Part shown: in pieces, positions 18,298 through 26,801 of the stretch
Numbering within the stretch: the first letter of the stretch is position 1
Layout of the letters: each line of letters starts with the position of its first letter
From: Kribbella jejuensis
Lineage (GTDB): Bacteria > Actinomycetota > Actinomycetes > Propionibacteriales > Kribbellaceae
Assembly (NCBI RefSeq): GCF_006715085.1
Contig: NZ_VFMM01000004.1
Span: 496,001-560,000, forward strand
Length of the DNA stretch: 64,000 nucleotides
Direction of reading: 5' to 3'
The notes under the pieces: generated by a model
Told to the model about the DNA's origin: nothing
Databases searched by the model: none
What the model saw: only the letters and a program-made list of their open reading frames with translations
Made by a program: the position numbers and the translations under genes

Positions 18298-19593
18298 ATG
18301 TTGACAGCAGGAGAGGCTGCGGAGCGGATCCGCGTAGGGCAGACGACGTCACGAGAGCTCACTGAAGAGCTCCTTACCCGGATCGCCGCTGATACCGCGG
18401 TTAACGCGGTCGTGGAAGTGCGGCGGGAGTATGCGCTCAGCGCAGCAGATCGAGCCGATAGAGGGGGTGGGTCGTCGGGGGCTTTGCATGGGGTGCCGGT
18501 GACGGTCAAGGAGTGTTTTGATGTCGGGGGGATGCATACGACTTGGGGGAATCCGGCGTTTGCGGGGTTTGTGGCTCGGCGGGATGCGGTGGTGGTGGAG
18601 CGGTTGCAGCGGGCCGGGGCGATTGTTGTCGGGAAGACCAACGTTCACACGATGCTTGCCGACTTCGGGCAGACCACGAACGAGATCTACGGGCGGACCA
18701 ACAACCCCGCCGACCTCACCCGGACGCCCGGCGGATCGTCCGGCGGGGCGGCGGCCGCGCTGGCGGTAGGGCTCACGTATCTCGAGTACGGATCCGACCT
18801 GGTCGGATCGGTCCGGCTGCCCGCGGCGTACTGCGGCGTCTACGGACTGAAGCCCACCAACGGACTCGTCCCGCAACGCGGTTTCCAGCCCCCGGGTACG
18901 CCGTACGTCCCGAGCGAACTGCCCAACTTGTCGACCCTCGGACCACTCGCCCGCTCGGCCGCGGATCTCCGGATCGCCCTGCGCGCAACAGCCGGTCCCG
19001 AGGCGCCGTACTCGTACACGCTCCGCCCACCGCGACACCGACAGCTGAGCGACTATCGCGTAGGAATCGTCACTGACCACCCGGCCGCACCGGTCACCGC
19101 GGAGGTCGGTGACGCGCTGTCCAACACGATCGACGTCCTGGCGAAGAGCGGTGCGAAGATCGTTGAGAAGTGGCCGGACCGCGTCGACCCGAACGGACAG
19201 GCCGACGAATTCGGCCGCCAGGTCGAACTCTTCTTCGCCCTGCACGGCGGCGAACCCAGCTCGCTGACCGTCGACCAGCTCCTCACCACCGAACGCAACC
19301 GCCTGGCAGCCAGAGCCAAATGGCAGCAGTACTTCGAGAACGTCGACGTCTTCCTCTGCCCGACCAGCTTCACCGTCGCGTTCCCGCACGGCTCGACCAC
19401 CATCGACGGCCGGCCGTACGAGGCGCAGGTGTTCTGGATCGCGCACGCGTCGCTCATCGGCCACCCCGCCCTCAGCATGCCGATCGGCCGGACGGCCGCC
19501 GGGCTCCCGACCGCCGCGCAAGTCATCGGCCCCTGGCACGAGGACGACACCGCCATCACCTTCGCCGAACTCCTCGGCCAACTGGTTGACTGA
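18298..19593 (+). CDS. Amidase-signature family amidase
   Basis: A 431-residue amidase. The Ser-Ser-Lys triad is recognisable: Lys in VTVKECFD, the GGSSGGA loop and the nucleophile in SDLVGSVRLPA. The C-terminus lacks the extra allophanate hydrolase domain, so it is not a second AtzF. It probably releases ammonia from a simple amide. ATG 18298 lies 33 bases after the amidohydrolase stop with no convincing ribosome site; TTGACT (18261) and an AT-richer ATTAGA block (18284) suggest its own promoter with a short leader. It shares strand and theme with the guanidine genes but may be separately controlled. Confidence 0.83.
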   Translation: MLTAGEAAERIRVGQTTSRELTEELLTRIAADTAVNAVVEVRREYALSAADRADRGGGSSGALHGVPVTVKECFDVGGMHTTWGNPAFAGFVARRDAVVVERLQRAGAIVVGKTNVHTMLADFGQTTNEIYGRTNNPADLTRTPGGSSGGAAAALAVGLTYLEYGSDLVGSVRLPAAYCGVYGLKPTNGLVPQRGFQPPGTPYVPSELPNLSTLGPLARSAADLRIALRATAGPEAPYSYTLRPPRHRQLSDYRVGIVTDHPAAPVTAEVGDALSNTIDVLAKSGAKIVEKWPDRVDPNGQADEFGRQVELFFALHGGEPSSLTVDQLLTTERNRLAARAKWQQYFENVDVFLCPTSFTVAFPHGSTTIDGRPYEAQVFWIAHASLIGHPALSMPIGRTAAGLPTAAQVIGPWHEDDTAITFAELLGQLVD

Positions 19594-19598
19594 CAGCC

Positions 19599-20405
19599 AT
19601 GTTCGCGATCGGTGAGTTCGCCCGCCACGGCCGGGTGTCGATTCGGATGCTGCGGCACTACGATGCGATCGGCCTGCTGCGACCGGCGCACGTCGATCCC
19701 GCGACCGGGTACCGCAGCTACACCGCGGCCCAGCTCGCCGACCTGAACCGGATCGTCGCGCTGAAGGATCTCGGTTTCTCCCTCGATCAGGTCGCCACGA
19801 TGATCGCCGGCGATCCGAGCCCGGCCGAACTCCGTACGATGCTCACCCTGCGGCGTGCGCAGCTCGAGACGGCCGTTGCCGAGAGCAACGCCCGGCTCGC
19901 GCAGGTCGAGGCCCGGCTGCGCGGCCTGGAGGCCGAGATCCCGGCCGCGGACATCATCGTCAAAGAATTGCCCGCCGTACGACTCGTCGGTCTGACCGCG
20001 ACCGCCGCGAGCTTCACGCCCGACGACATCACGCCCGTCGTCCACCCGCTCTGCGCGGAACTCGGCCGACGTCTTCCGGACTCCGACGTACGACCCGCCG
20101 GCCGCCTCACCTGCCTGTACGAACAAGCCGACGAGATCGTCGTACGGGCGACCGTACCTGCTGCGGTCGATGCCGGAGGCAACCTCAACGGCCTCGAAGT
20201 CCTCGACCTGCCGGGGATCCGGGCGGCGACCCTGGTACATCGCGGCCCGATCGACCAGGTCCTGCCGTCCTGGCAGGCCCTTGCCCGCTGGCTCGAAGAG
20301 AACGACCGGAGCGCCGCCGAACCGGCCCGCGAGCTCTACCTCGACACCCCGGAGGATCCGGCCGGCTGGGTCACCGAACTACAGCAGCCGTTCCTCACCG
20401 CGTGA
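19599..20405 (+). CDS. MerR family regulator with GyrI-like effector domain
   Basis: A 268-residue activator of the BltR/BmrR kind. Residues 1-70 form the winged helix (FAIGEFARHGRVSIRMLRHYD, then DPATGYRSYTAAQL), 75-110 the dimer coiled coil, and 115-268 a GyrI-like small-molecule pocket. The lack of a Cys cluster rules out a metal sensor. It starts 6 bases after the amidase stop and so may be co-transcribed; a drug or hydrophobic ligand is the usual inducer. Its target is not obvious, since no MerR-type 19-20 bp spaced promoter was noticed nearby. The 3' end overlaps the convergent FAD/Fe-S gene by 27 bases. Confidence 0.85.
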   Translation: MFAIGEFARHGRVSIRMLRHYDAIGLLRPAHVDPATGYRSYTAAQLADLNRIVALKDLGFSLDQVATMIAGDPSPAELRTMLTLRRAQLETAVAESNARLAQVEARLRGLEAEIPAADIIVKELPAVRLVGLTATAASFTPDDITPVVHPLCAELGRRLPDSDVRPAGRLTCLYEQADEIVVRATVPAAVDAGGNLNGLEVLDLPGIRAATLVHRGPIDQVLPSWQALARWLEENDRSAAEPARELYLDTPEDPAGWVTELQQPFLTA

Positions 20406-23231
20406 ATCCAGCTCTCGGGCAAGAATCCTGGCCAGGTGCTCCGCTGCGCGTGGAGTGCCCTGGGAGATCTGGGTGCGACAGCTGAAGCCGTCGGCGAGCA
20501 CGGTTGTTGTCGCCGGCAACGAGCGGACCGCGGGCAGCAGGGTACGTTCGCCGACCGCCTTCGAGATCTCGTAGTGGTCGCGTTCGAGGCCGAAGTTGCC
20601 GGCCAGGCCGCAACAGCCCGGCGCCGCGAGCTCGACGTCGATGCCGGCCGCCGCCATCACCTTTTGGTCCGCGTCGAAGCCGAGCACGGCGTGCTGATGA
20701 CAGTGCGGTTGGACGAACGCCGCTCCCCCGATCCGCGGGGGTTGCCAGCCTGACTCGACAAGAACCTCCGAGAACGTCCGCGTGTTGGCCGCCAGCGATC
20801 CGGCCAGCGGATTGCCGGCGATCAGAGCAGGCCCGTCCTGGCGGAGAGCCGCCGTACAGCTGGGTTCGAGGCCGACGATCGGCGTGCCCGCGGCGAGCTC
20901 GGGAGCGAGCGTGGCGAGCGATCGGCTGAGGACCCGGCGGGCGGTCGTGAGCTGCCCGGTCGAGATCCAGGTCAGGCCGCAGCAGACCGGCTTGCCGGGC
21001 AGCACGACCTCGTGTCCTGCCGCCTCGAGGACGGCAACGGCATCCCGGCCGATCTCCGGCGCGAAGAAGTTGGTGAGCGTGTCCGGCCACAACACCACCC
21101 GCCGGCCACCGGCGCTCGGCGGCTTGCGGCTCGTGAACCAGTCCGTGAAGCTCTGCGCCGCGAAGGACGGGACGTCTCGTTCAGGGGCGATTCCACCGAG
21201 TCGCTTGGCGACCGGCAGCCCGGCCAACCGGTTGGCGACGGTCGGCGCCCGCGACGCGATCCGCGACCAGAGCGGCAGCCAGCCCATCGACCAGTGCGAC
21301 ATCGGACGCGCCCACGGACGGCCCGCGTAGTGGTGATGGGTGAACTCGGCCTTGTAGGTCGCCATGTCGACGTTGACCGGGCAGTCGGACAGACAGCCCT
21401 TGCAGGACAGGCAGAGGTCGAGGCCATCGCGTACCTCGGTCGATCGCCAGCCGTCGGTGATCAGGTCGCCCTGCAACATCTCCCAGAGCAGGTGCGCCCG
21501 CCCGCGGGTCGAATGCTTTTCCTCGCGCGTCACCTGGTAGCTCGGGCACATCACGCTGCCCGACGTCTGCCGGCACTTGCCGATCCCGACACAGCGTCGT
21601 TGCGCCTGCGCGAAGTCGTGCCCGTCGTCCGGGTACCCGAAGATCGTCGGCAACCGGCGATCCTTCGCCGGGCCGTCGTGCCGGATCGCCGCATCGAGCG
21701 GCGGCGGGTCGACGATCATCCCCGGGTTCATCACCGTGGCCGGATCCCAGATCCGCTTGAGCTCGGCGAACAGCGCCACCCCGTCGGCGCCGTACATCTT
21801 CGCGAGCAGCTCGCTGCGGGCCCGCCCGTCGCCGTGTTCGCCGGACACCGATCCACCGAGCCCCACGACCAGGTCCGCGGCCTGCTCGACGAACTCCCGG
21901 TACGTCGCGATTCCCCGCGAGCTCAGCAGATCGAAGTCGATCCGCAGGTGCATGCAGCCCTCGCCGAAGTGCCCGTACGAAGCACCCGACAAGCCGTGCC
22001 GCCCGAGCAGTTCGTCGAGCCCGCGCAGGTACGCACCCAGACGTTCCGGCGGTACGGCGGCGTCCTCCCAGCCGCCCCACGCTTCCGCCCCGTCCGCGCG
22101 GCGGGTCGCGAGTCCCGCGGCGTCGGTACGGCACCGCCACAAGACGGCCTGTGCCCTCGGATCGGTCACCAGTGCACCGGTCGCGCCGGAATCCTGCAAC
22201 TCCTCGAGCATCGCACCCGCACGGGCAGCCGCGGTCGCGGGGTCGTCGCCGCCGATCTCGACGAGCAGCCAGGCCTTCCCGTCCGGGAGCCCGGCGTGGA
22301 CCGCGGCGTCGCGGACCTCGGTCGGCAGCCGGTGGACGAGTTCGTCGTTGATCGATTCCATCGTCAGCGGCGCGTGCCGCAGTACGACCGGCACGCAGTC
22401 CGCCGAGCTGATCGAGTCGGCGAACCCGAGTACACAGAGAACCCTTGCCTTGGGCAACTCGACCAGCCGGACGGTCGCCCGGAGCGTGGCCGCCAGTCCG
22501 CCCTCGCTGCCGGACAGCAGGCCGGCCACGTTGTAGTCGCCGACCAGCCGGTGCAAGGCGTACCCGGAGATCTGCCGGCTGAACTGCCCGAACCGCCGGC
22601 GGATCAGCAGCTCGTGACGATCCGCGAACGACTGGAGCGCGCGGTGCAGTTCTCCCTCGGAGCCGGGTCGCGCCGCCGCGACCGCACGATCGGCGGAGGC
22701 GTCGACGGTCAGCAGAGTCCCGTTGGCCGCGATCAGGTCGAGGGATCGCAGATTGTCCGCCGTCGTACCCCAGGCGACCGAGTGCGCGCCGCAGGCGTTG
22801 TTCGCGATCATGCCGCCCAGCGTCGCCCGGCTCCCCGACGACGGGTCGGCCCCGAACGCGAGCCCGTACGGTTTCACCGCCGCCAGCAGGTCGGTCAGTA
22901 CGACGCCCGGCTCGACCACCGCGGTACGCCCGACCGGGTCGATGTCGAGGATCCGGTTCACGTGCCGTGAGGCGTCGACGACCACGCCGCCGATCGCGTT
23001 GCCCGCCATCGACGTACCGCCACCGCGCAGCACTACGGGCGCCCCGGCCGCTGCGGTCAGGGCCACCGCCGCGGCCAGGTCGTCGGCATCGGCCGGTACG
23101 ACGACCAGGTCGGGCACGGCGCGATAGTTCGAGCCGTCCGCGGCGTACAGCGCCCGGGTCCCGGGATCGTCCCTGACCGTGCCCCGGAGTTCGTGACGCA
23201 GCGTTTCGAGCAGCCGCTCTGGGGTTAGCAT
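20379..23231 (-). CDS. FAD-linked oxidase fused to Fe-S/CCG domains (D-2-hydroxyacid dehydrogenase type)
   Basis: A 950-residue membrane-associated flavo-iron-sulfur dehydrogenase. The N-terminal PCMH-type FAD domain (about 35-215) has VVLRGGGTSMAGNA and DPSSGSRATLGGMIANNACG. The FAD-oxidase C domain follows with SGEHGDGRAR and WDPATVMNPG. Then come an Fe-S section with CVGIGKC, MCPSY and CLSCKGCLSDCP (near 605), and two CCG repeats (VCCGLTW, GCCGLAGNFG). This layout suits D-lactate, glycolate or D-2-hydroxyglutarate oxidation with electrons passed to the quinone pool, joining GlcD/Dld and GlpC functions in one chain. ATG 23231 agrees with the family start MLTPERLLETLRHEL. It is divergent from the racemase-like gene by 45 bases. 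Confidence 0.88.
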   Translation of the reverse strand: MLTPERLLETLRHELRGTVRDDPGTRALYAADGSNYRAVPDLVVVPADADDLAAAVALTAAAGAPVVLRGGGTSMAGNAIGGVVVDASRHVNRILDIDPVGRTAVVEPGVVLTDLLAAVKPYGLAFGADPSSGSRATLGGMIANNACGAHSVAWGTTADNLRSLDLIAANGTLLTVDASADRAVAAARPGSEGELHRALQSFADRHELLIRRRFGQFSRQISGYALHRLVGDYNVAGLLSGSEGGLAATLRATVRLVELPKARVLCVLGFADSISSADCVPVVLRHAPLTMESINDELVHRLPTEVRDAAVHAGLPDGKAWLLVEIGGDDPATAAARAGAMLEELQDSGATGALVTDPRAQAVLWRCRTDAAGLATRRADGAEAWGGWEDAAVPPERLGAYLRGLDELLGRHGLSGASYGHFGEGCMHLRIDFDLLSSRGIATYREFVEQAADLVVGLGGSVSGEHGDGRARSELLAKMYGADGVALFAELKRIWDPATVMNPGMIVDPPPLDAAIRHDGPAKDRRLPTIFGYPDDGHDFAQAQRRCVGIGKCRQTSGSVMCPSYQVTREEKHSTRGRAHLLWEMLQGDLITDGWRSTEVRDGLDLCLSCKGCLSDCPVNVDMATYKAEFTHHHYAGRPWARPMSHWSMGWLPLWSRIASRAPTVANRLAGLPVAKRLGGIAPERDVPSFAAQSFTDWFTSRKPPSAGGRRVVLWPDTLTNFFAPEIGRDAVAVLEAAGHEVVLPGKPVCCGLTWISTGQLTTARRVLSRSLATLAPELAAGTPIVGLEPSCTAALRQDGPALIAGNPLAGSLAANTRTFSEVLVESGWQPPRIGGAAFVQPHCHQHAVLGFDADQKVMAAAGIDVELAAPGCCGLAGNFGLERDHYEISKAVGERTLLPAVRSLPATTTVLADGFSCRTQISQGTPRAAEHLARILARELDSRGEERLL

Positions 23232-23276
23232 TGCCGACAATCTACCCAGCCGGTGCGGCTCGAGCCAGGAGGTCCG

Positions 23277-23984
23277 ATGGTCACGGTGGGCCTGCTGTAT
23301 CCCGGACACAGCGCCGAGGACGACTACCAGGCGCTCGCGGCGAGGCTGAACGGCGAGGTCAGGTTGCCGGTCGTGACCACCTCGGTGGGCGAGGACGCGC
23401 ACCGGGTGGACGCGCTCCTCGACCTCGGCCGGGCCGAGCGGCTGGCCGAGGGCGCGGTGCAGCTCAAGCAGGAGCAGCCGGACTCGGTGATGTGGGCGTG
23501 CACGTCGGGCAGTTTCGTGTTCGGCCGGGAGGGTGCCAACATCCAGGCAGGCGGGCTCGCTCAGGCGGTCGGCGTACCGGCATCGTCCACGTCGATCGCG
23601 TTCGTGGACGCCTGCAAGTCGCTGGAGATCTACCAGGTCGCCGTCGCCGCGTCGTACCCGGAGGACATCACGCAGCACTTCGTCCGGTTCCTGGCCGCGG
23701 CCGGCATCGAGGTGGTGTCGACGGGCAGCAACGGGATCCTCACCGCGGCCGAGGTCGCCATGCTGACGGCCGACCAGGTGATCGACATGGTGAACGCCGC
23801 CGACCACCCGGATGCCGAGGCGGTGCTGGTGCCCGACACCGCGATGCATACGCTCGCGATCGTCGACGACCTGGAGCTCGCGACCGGCAAGACCGTGCTG
23901 ACGGCCAACCAGGTGACGGTGTGGAAGGGCCTCGACCTCGTCGGGCCCGTCCCGTCGCTGCCAGATCTCGGGATGTTGTTCTAG
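23277..23984 (+). CDS. Asp/Glu racemase / maleate isomerase / decarboxylase-like protein
   Basis: A 235-residue member of the Asp/Glu/hydantoin racemase superfamily. The first catalytic cysteine is present (C75 in WACTSGSF), but at the position of the usual second cysteine the chain reads VPDTAMHT with Asp187. Members with one Cys include arylmalonate decarboxylases, though those keep the other cysteine, so the reaction here is uncertain. AGGAGG (23267-23272) four bases before ATG 23277 makes this start preferable to GTG 23253. It is divergent from the FAD/Fe-S dehydrogenase, suggesting a shared organic-acid pathway. It converges on the TetR gene with a 4-base overlap. Confidence 0.75.
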   Translation: MVTVGLLYPGHSAEDDYQALAARLNGEVRLPVVTTSVGEDAHRVDALLDLGRAERLAEGAVQLKQEQPDSVMWACTSGSFVFGREGANIQAGGLAQAVGVPASSTSIAFVDACKSLEIYQVAVAASYPEDITQHFVRFLAAAGIEVVSTGSNGILTAAEVAMLTADQVIDMVNAADHPDAEAVLVPDTAMHTLAIVDDLELATGKTVLTANQVTVWKGLDLVGPVPSLPDLGMLF

Positions 23985-24691
23985 GTCCGGTCGGCCAGCG
24001 CGGCCAGGCCCGCGGTGATGACCGTGATACCGAATTCGAAACGCTCGTCTCCGCTGGCCCCGGACGTCAACGGGCCGGCGAGAGCCACCACCAACGGGAA
24101 CCGGTCGGCCGGCTGCTCGGCGAGGAACGTCCGCAGACCGTTCACGAACTCCTCGACGTCCTGAGGCGTCCAGTCCGACGCGCTCTGCACCGTCTCCTCG
24201 AAGGCCACGGCGGTGACGTAGAGCGGAATCAGGTCGACGGCCCACGCCGCCGCTTGGTCCGGAAGGTTGCCGGCCTTCAGCAAGGTCAGCATCCGCTCGG
24301 TGGTCTGCAGCGCCCGCTCCCCCAGCGGCACCGCGCCGATCGCGGCCCGTGCCACCCCTGGGTTGGCCCGCATCGCCCGGAGCATCTCGCGCATCAGCGC
24401 CTTGAGCTGCTCCTGCCAACGCGTCGGATCGACCGGCTCGTCGAACACCATCTGGGCGTTGGCCCGCTCGACCAGGAGCTGATCGAGCTCCCGCTTGTTC
24501 GCCACGTGGGCATAGAGCGAGGCCGGCCCGGTCTTGAGCTCCTGCGCGACCTTGCGCATCGAGACCCCGTCGTACCCCTCCTTGCGGAGCACCTCCATCG
24601 CCGCGTCGACGATCCGCTCCCGGGTGAGCGGTGCCTTGCGCTCGCGGACGGGCTTGGCGGGAGAGATCGGCTGCCACGGGGATTGACTCAT
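23981..24691 (-). CDS. TetR family repressor of the adjacent exporter
   Basis: A 236-residue repressor with a TetR_N helix-turn-helix at about 20-70 (TRERIVDAAMEVLRKEGYDG followed by RKVAQELKTGPASLYAHV) and a TetR_C type ligand domain resembling tetracycline-family repressors. It is divergent from the DHA2 exporter, and the 100-base gap holds four near-identical palindromic half-turn sites (24706-24769). The standard model is that it represses both genes until an exported compound binds. ATG 24691 is the only start giving the normal N-terminal arm. Confidence 0.88.
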   Translation of the reverse strand: MSQSPWQPISPAKPVRERKAPLTRERIVDAAMEVLRKEGYDGVSMRKVAQELKTGPASLYAHVANKRELDQLLVERANAQMVFDEPVDPTRWQEQLKALMREMLRAMRANPGVARAAIGAVPLGERALQTTERMLTLLKAGNLPDQAAAWAVDLIPLYVTAVAFEETVQSASDWTPQDVEEFVNGLRTFLAEQPADRFPLVVALAGPLTSGASGDERFEFGITVITAGLAALADRT

Positions 24692-24705
24692 GCGACCACT
24701 GTAGC

Positions 24706-24769
24706 GAACACCGTACTTGACACGAACACTGTTCGTAGATAGAACAGTGTTCGTCAACGAACACCGTTC
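24706..24769. promoter_or_regulatory. Four-copy TetR operator array
   Basis: Four 11-base near-palindromes: GAACACCGTAC (24706), GAACACTGTTC (24724), GAACAGTGTTC (24742) and GAACACCGTTC (24759), spaced 18, 18 and 17 bases. The middle pair also forms one perfect 13-base inverted repeat with a 7-base spacer. TTGACA (24717-24722) with TAGAAC (24740-24745) is a plausible exporter promoter buried in the array, so bound repressor would block it. Confidence 0.7.
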
Positions 24770-24791
24770 GAAAACTACAAAGGGGGCACTT

Positions 24792-26234
24792 ATGAGCACC
24801 ACACTCGAAACAGACACCACGACCACGCCACGCGGTACGCCGTACCGCTGGCGCTGGCTCGTGCTTGCGACCATCCTGATCGCCGAGATCATGGACCTGG
24901 TCGACTCGACGATCGTCAACATCGCGGCACCGTCGATCCGGGCCGAGCTCGGCGGCTCGGAGTCGGCGATGCAGTGGATGCTGGCCGGTTACACGCTGGC
25001 GTTCGCGATCGGCCTGATCACCTTCGGCCGGCTCGGCGACCTGGTCGGCCGCCGGCGGCTGTTCGTGATCGGCGCCCTCGGCTTCACGGTCGCGTCCGCG
25101 GTCTGCGGGCTGGCCACCAGCCCGGAACTGCTGATCGGCAGCCGGGTCGCGCAGGGCCTGCTCGGCGCGGTGATGATTCCGCAAGGCTTCGCGATCGCGA
25201 AGTCGATCTTCCCGCCGGACGAGCTCGGCAAGGCGTTCGGCATGTTCGGCCCGGTGATGGGACTGTCCGCGGTCGCGGGCCCGATCCTGGCCGGCGTACT
25301 GATCGACGCCAACTGGTTCGACGCCGGCTGGCGGACGATCTTCTTCATCAACGTGCCGATCGGCGCCGCCGCGTTGGTCGGTGCACTGCGCTTCATGCCC
25401 GAGGTCAAGACACCCGGCGCGACCCGGCTCGACACGATCGGCGTACTACTGGTCAGCGCAGCGTCAGGCCTGCTGATCTACCCACTCGTCCAGGGCCGCG
25501 AGCTCGGCTGGCCGCTGTGGACGATCCTCATGCTGGCAAGCTCGCTCCTCGTCTTCGCCCTGTTCGGCTGGCGGGAGCGCCGGTCCGGCAACCCGGTCAT
25601 CGACCCGTCACTGTTCCGCAGCCGTGGGTACGTCCCCGGCCTCGGCGTGATCACCACGTTCTTCCTCGCGATGAACGGCTTCATGCTGGTCTTCAACCTG
25701 TTCACCCAGCTCGGTCTGCACTACAGCCCGCTCAAGGCAGGCCTCGCGATGGTGCCGTTCTCACTCGGGATCGCGATCGGCGCACCGGTGTCCGCCGCGC
25801 TGCTCGCCCCGAAGCTCGGCCGCAAGGCGCTGCAGCTCGGCGTCGCGGTGATGACACTGGCGATGGCCGGCGTCTGGTTCACCCTGCACACGTACGGCGA
25901 CGCGACCACGATCTGGAACCTGGTCCCCGCGACCCTCGCCACCGGCATCGGCGCCGGCCTGGTGTTCGCGCCACTCTTCGACATCATCCTGGCGTCCGTC
26001 GACGACCAGGCCGCGGGATCGGCGTCCGGCGTACTCACCGCCATGCAGCAGTACGGCGGAGCGATCGGCATCGCCGTGATCGGCACGATCTTCTTCCAGC
26101 TGCTGCCGGCGCACGCGTTCCTGGGCGCCACCAAGACCTCGGTCCTGGTCGCGATCGGCTTGTTCATCGTCAGCCTGGCGGTGACGTTCCTGCTCCCGAA
26201 GCGCGCTCGCGAGGAGAGCGTCAGCCATGCCTGA
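24792..26234 (+). CDS. DHA2-family MFS drug exporter (EmrB/QacA type)
   Basis: A 480-residue proton-driven efflux transporter with 14 predicted membrane segments. The DHA2 signatures are present: LVDSTIVNIAAPSI in helix 1, GRLGDLVGRRRLF in the helix 2-3 loop and VAGPILAGVLID in helix 5. ATG 24792 follows AAAGGGGG at good spacing; extending upstream would enter the operator array. It should pump a lipophilic drug or secreted metabolite and is regulated by the divergent TetR protein. The gene ends in a hairpin. Confidence 0.9.
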   Translation: MSTTLETDTTTTPRGTPYRWRWLVLATILIAEIMDLVDSTIVNIAAPSIRAELGGSESAMQWMLAGYTLAFAIGLITFGRLGDLVGRRRLFVIGALGFTVASAVCGLATSPELLIGSRVAQGLLGAVMIPQGFAIAKSIFPPDELGKAFGMFGPVMGLSAVAGPILAGVLIDANWFDAGWRTIFFINVPIGAAALVGALRFMPEVKTPGATRLDTIGVLLVSAASGLLIYPLVQGRELGWPLWTILMLASSLLVFALFGWRERRSGNPVIDPSLFRSRGYVPGLGVITTFFLAMNGFMLVFNLFTQLGLHYSPLKAGLAMVPFSLGIAIGAPVSAALLAPKLGRKALQLGVAVMTLAMAGVWFTLHTYGDATTIWNLVPATLATGIGAGLVFAPLFDIILASVDDQAAGSASGVLTAMQQYGGAIGIAVIGTIFFQLLPAHAFLGATKTSVLVAIGLFIVSLAVTFLLPKRAREESVSHA

Positions 26235-26242
26235 CATGCCGA

Positions 26243-26275
26243 AGCCCCTGGTCACCGTGCCGGCGGCCAGGGGCT
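26243..26275. terminator. Bidirectional hairpin between exporter and erpA
   Basis: AGCCCCTGG (26243-26251) pairs perfectly with CCAGGGGCT (26267-26275) across a 15-base loop. It lies in the 51-base gap between two converging genes and can end both transcripts, although no U-run is present. Confidence 0.6.
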
Positions 26276-26285
26276 CCGGAGTAAC

Positions 26286-26642
26286 TCAGTTGAACGAGTC
26301 GCCGCAGGCGCAGGAGCCGGTGGCGTTCGGGTTGTCGATCGTGAAGCCCTGCTTCTCGATCGTGTCGACGAAGTCGATCGTCGCACCCTTCAGGTACGGC
26401 GCGCTCATCCGGTCGGTGACGACGCTCACACCGCCGAAGTCGGCCACCACGTCGCCGTCGAGCTGACGCTCGTCGAAGAACAGCTGGTACCGCAGCCCGG
26501 AGCACCCACCCGGCTGAACGGCGACCCGCAGCGCGAGGTCGTCGCGGCCTTCCTGGTCGAGCAGCGCCTTCACCTTCGAGGCGGCTCCGTCGGTGAGGAG
26601 AACACCCGTCGCCGTAGCCTGCTCGGTCTGCGCTTCAGTCAT
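26286..26642 (-). CDS. erpA: Iron-sulfur cluster insertion protein (HesB/IscA family)
   Basis: A 118-residue A-type carrier that hands [2Fe-2S] or [4Fe-4S] clusters to apo-enzymes. The three conserved cysteines are present: GGCSG (about 46) and the C-terminal GSCACGD pair. Length and the NPNATGSCACGDSF tail are typical of actinobacterial ErpA. It stands alone, not in a suf operon. The quinolinate synthase encoded 2 kb away needs a [4Fe-4S] cluster and is one possible client. Confidence 0.9.
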   Translation of the reverse strand: MTEAQTEQATATGVLLTDGAASKVKALLDQEGRDDLALRVAVQPGGCSGLRYQLFFDERQLDGDVVADFGGVSVVTDRMSAPYLKGATIDFVDTIEKQGFTIDNPNATGSCACGDSFN

Positions 26643-26792
26643 TCCTGACTCCAGTCATCTACTCAAGTGCCTACGCTCGAACTCCGTCGGCACGGAAGTC
26701 TCTTGTCAGCACAGGACAACAGCTGCCGTCCCGCGCTCATTCCCATGGTCGCACACCAATTTCACAGATCAACCATCCCGCCCGCTGCGCGG
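26643..26792. other. Intergenic region between erpA and the glycerate kinase gene
   Basis: About 150 bases with lower GC than the surrounding genes. It must hold the erpA promoter on the minus strand, but no hexamer pair was convincing. The end of the region forms a hairpin that spans the glycerate kinase stop. No small open frame with a ribosome site was found. Confidence 0.5.
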
Positions 26793-26801
26793 TCAGCGGG
26801 C
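26780..26801 (-). terminator. Hairpin across the glycerate kinase stop codon
   Basis: GCCCGCTG (26780-26787) and CAGCGGGC (26794-26801) form a perfect 8-bp stem with a 6-base loop. The kinase stop codon (26793-26795) lies in it, so the stem begins in the coding region and could terminate transcription just after translation. Confidence 0.45.

Noticed and set aside
18298-19593. Amidase as a second allophanate hydrolase
   Set aside because: It lacks the C-terminal allophanate hydrolase domain and its nucleophile loop differs from AtzF.
20379-25184. A 1,601-codon open frame on the minus strand
   Set aside because: Only 20379-23231 has family similarity and a proper start. The remainder is an antisense frame kept open by high GC through the racemase-like and TetR genes.
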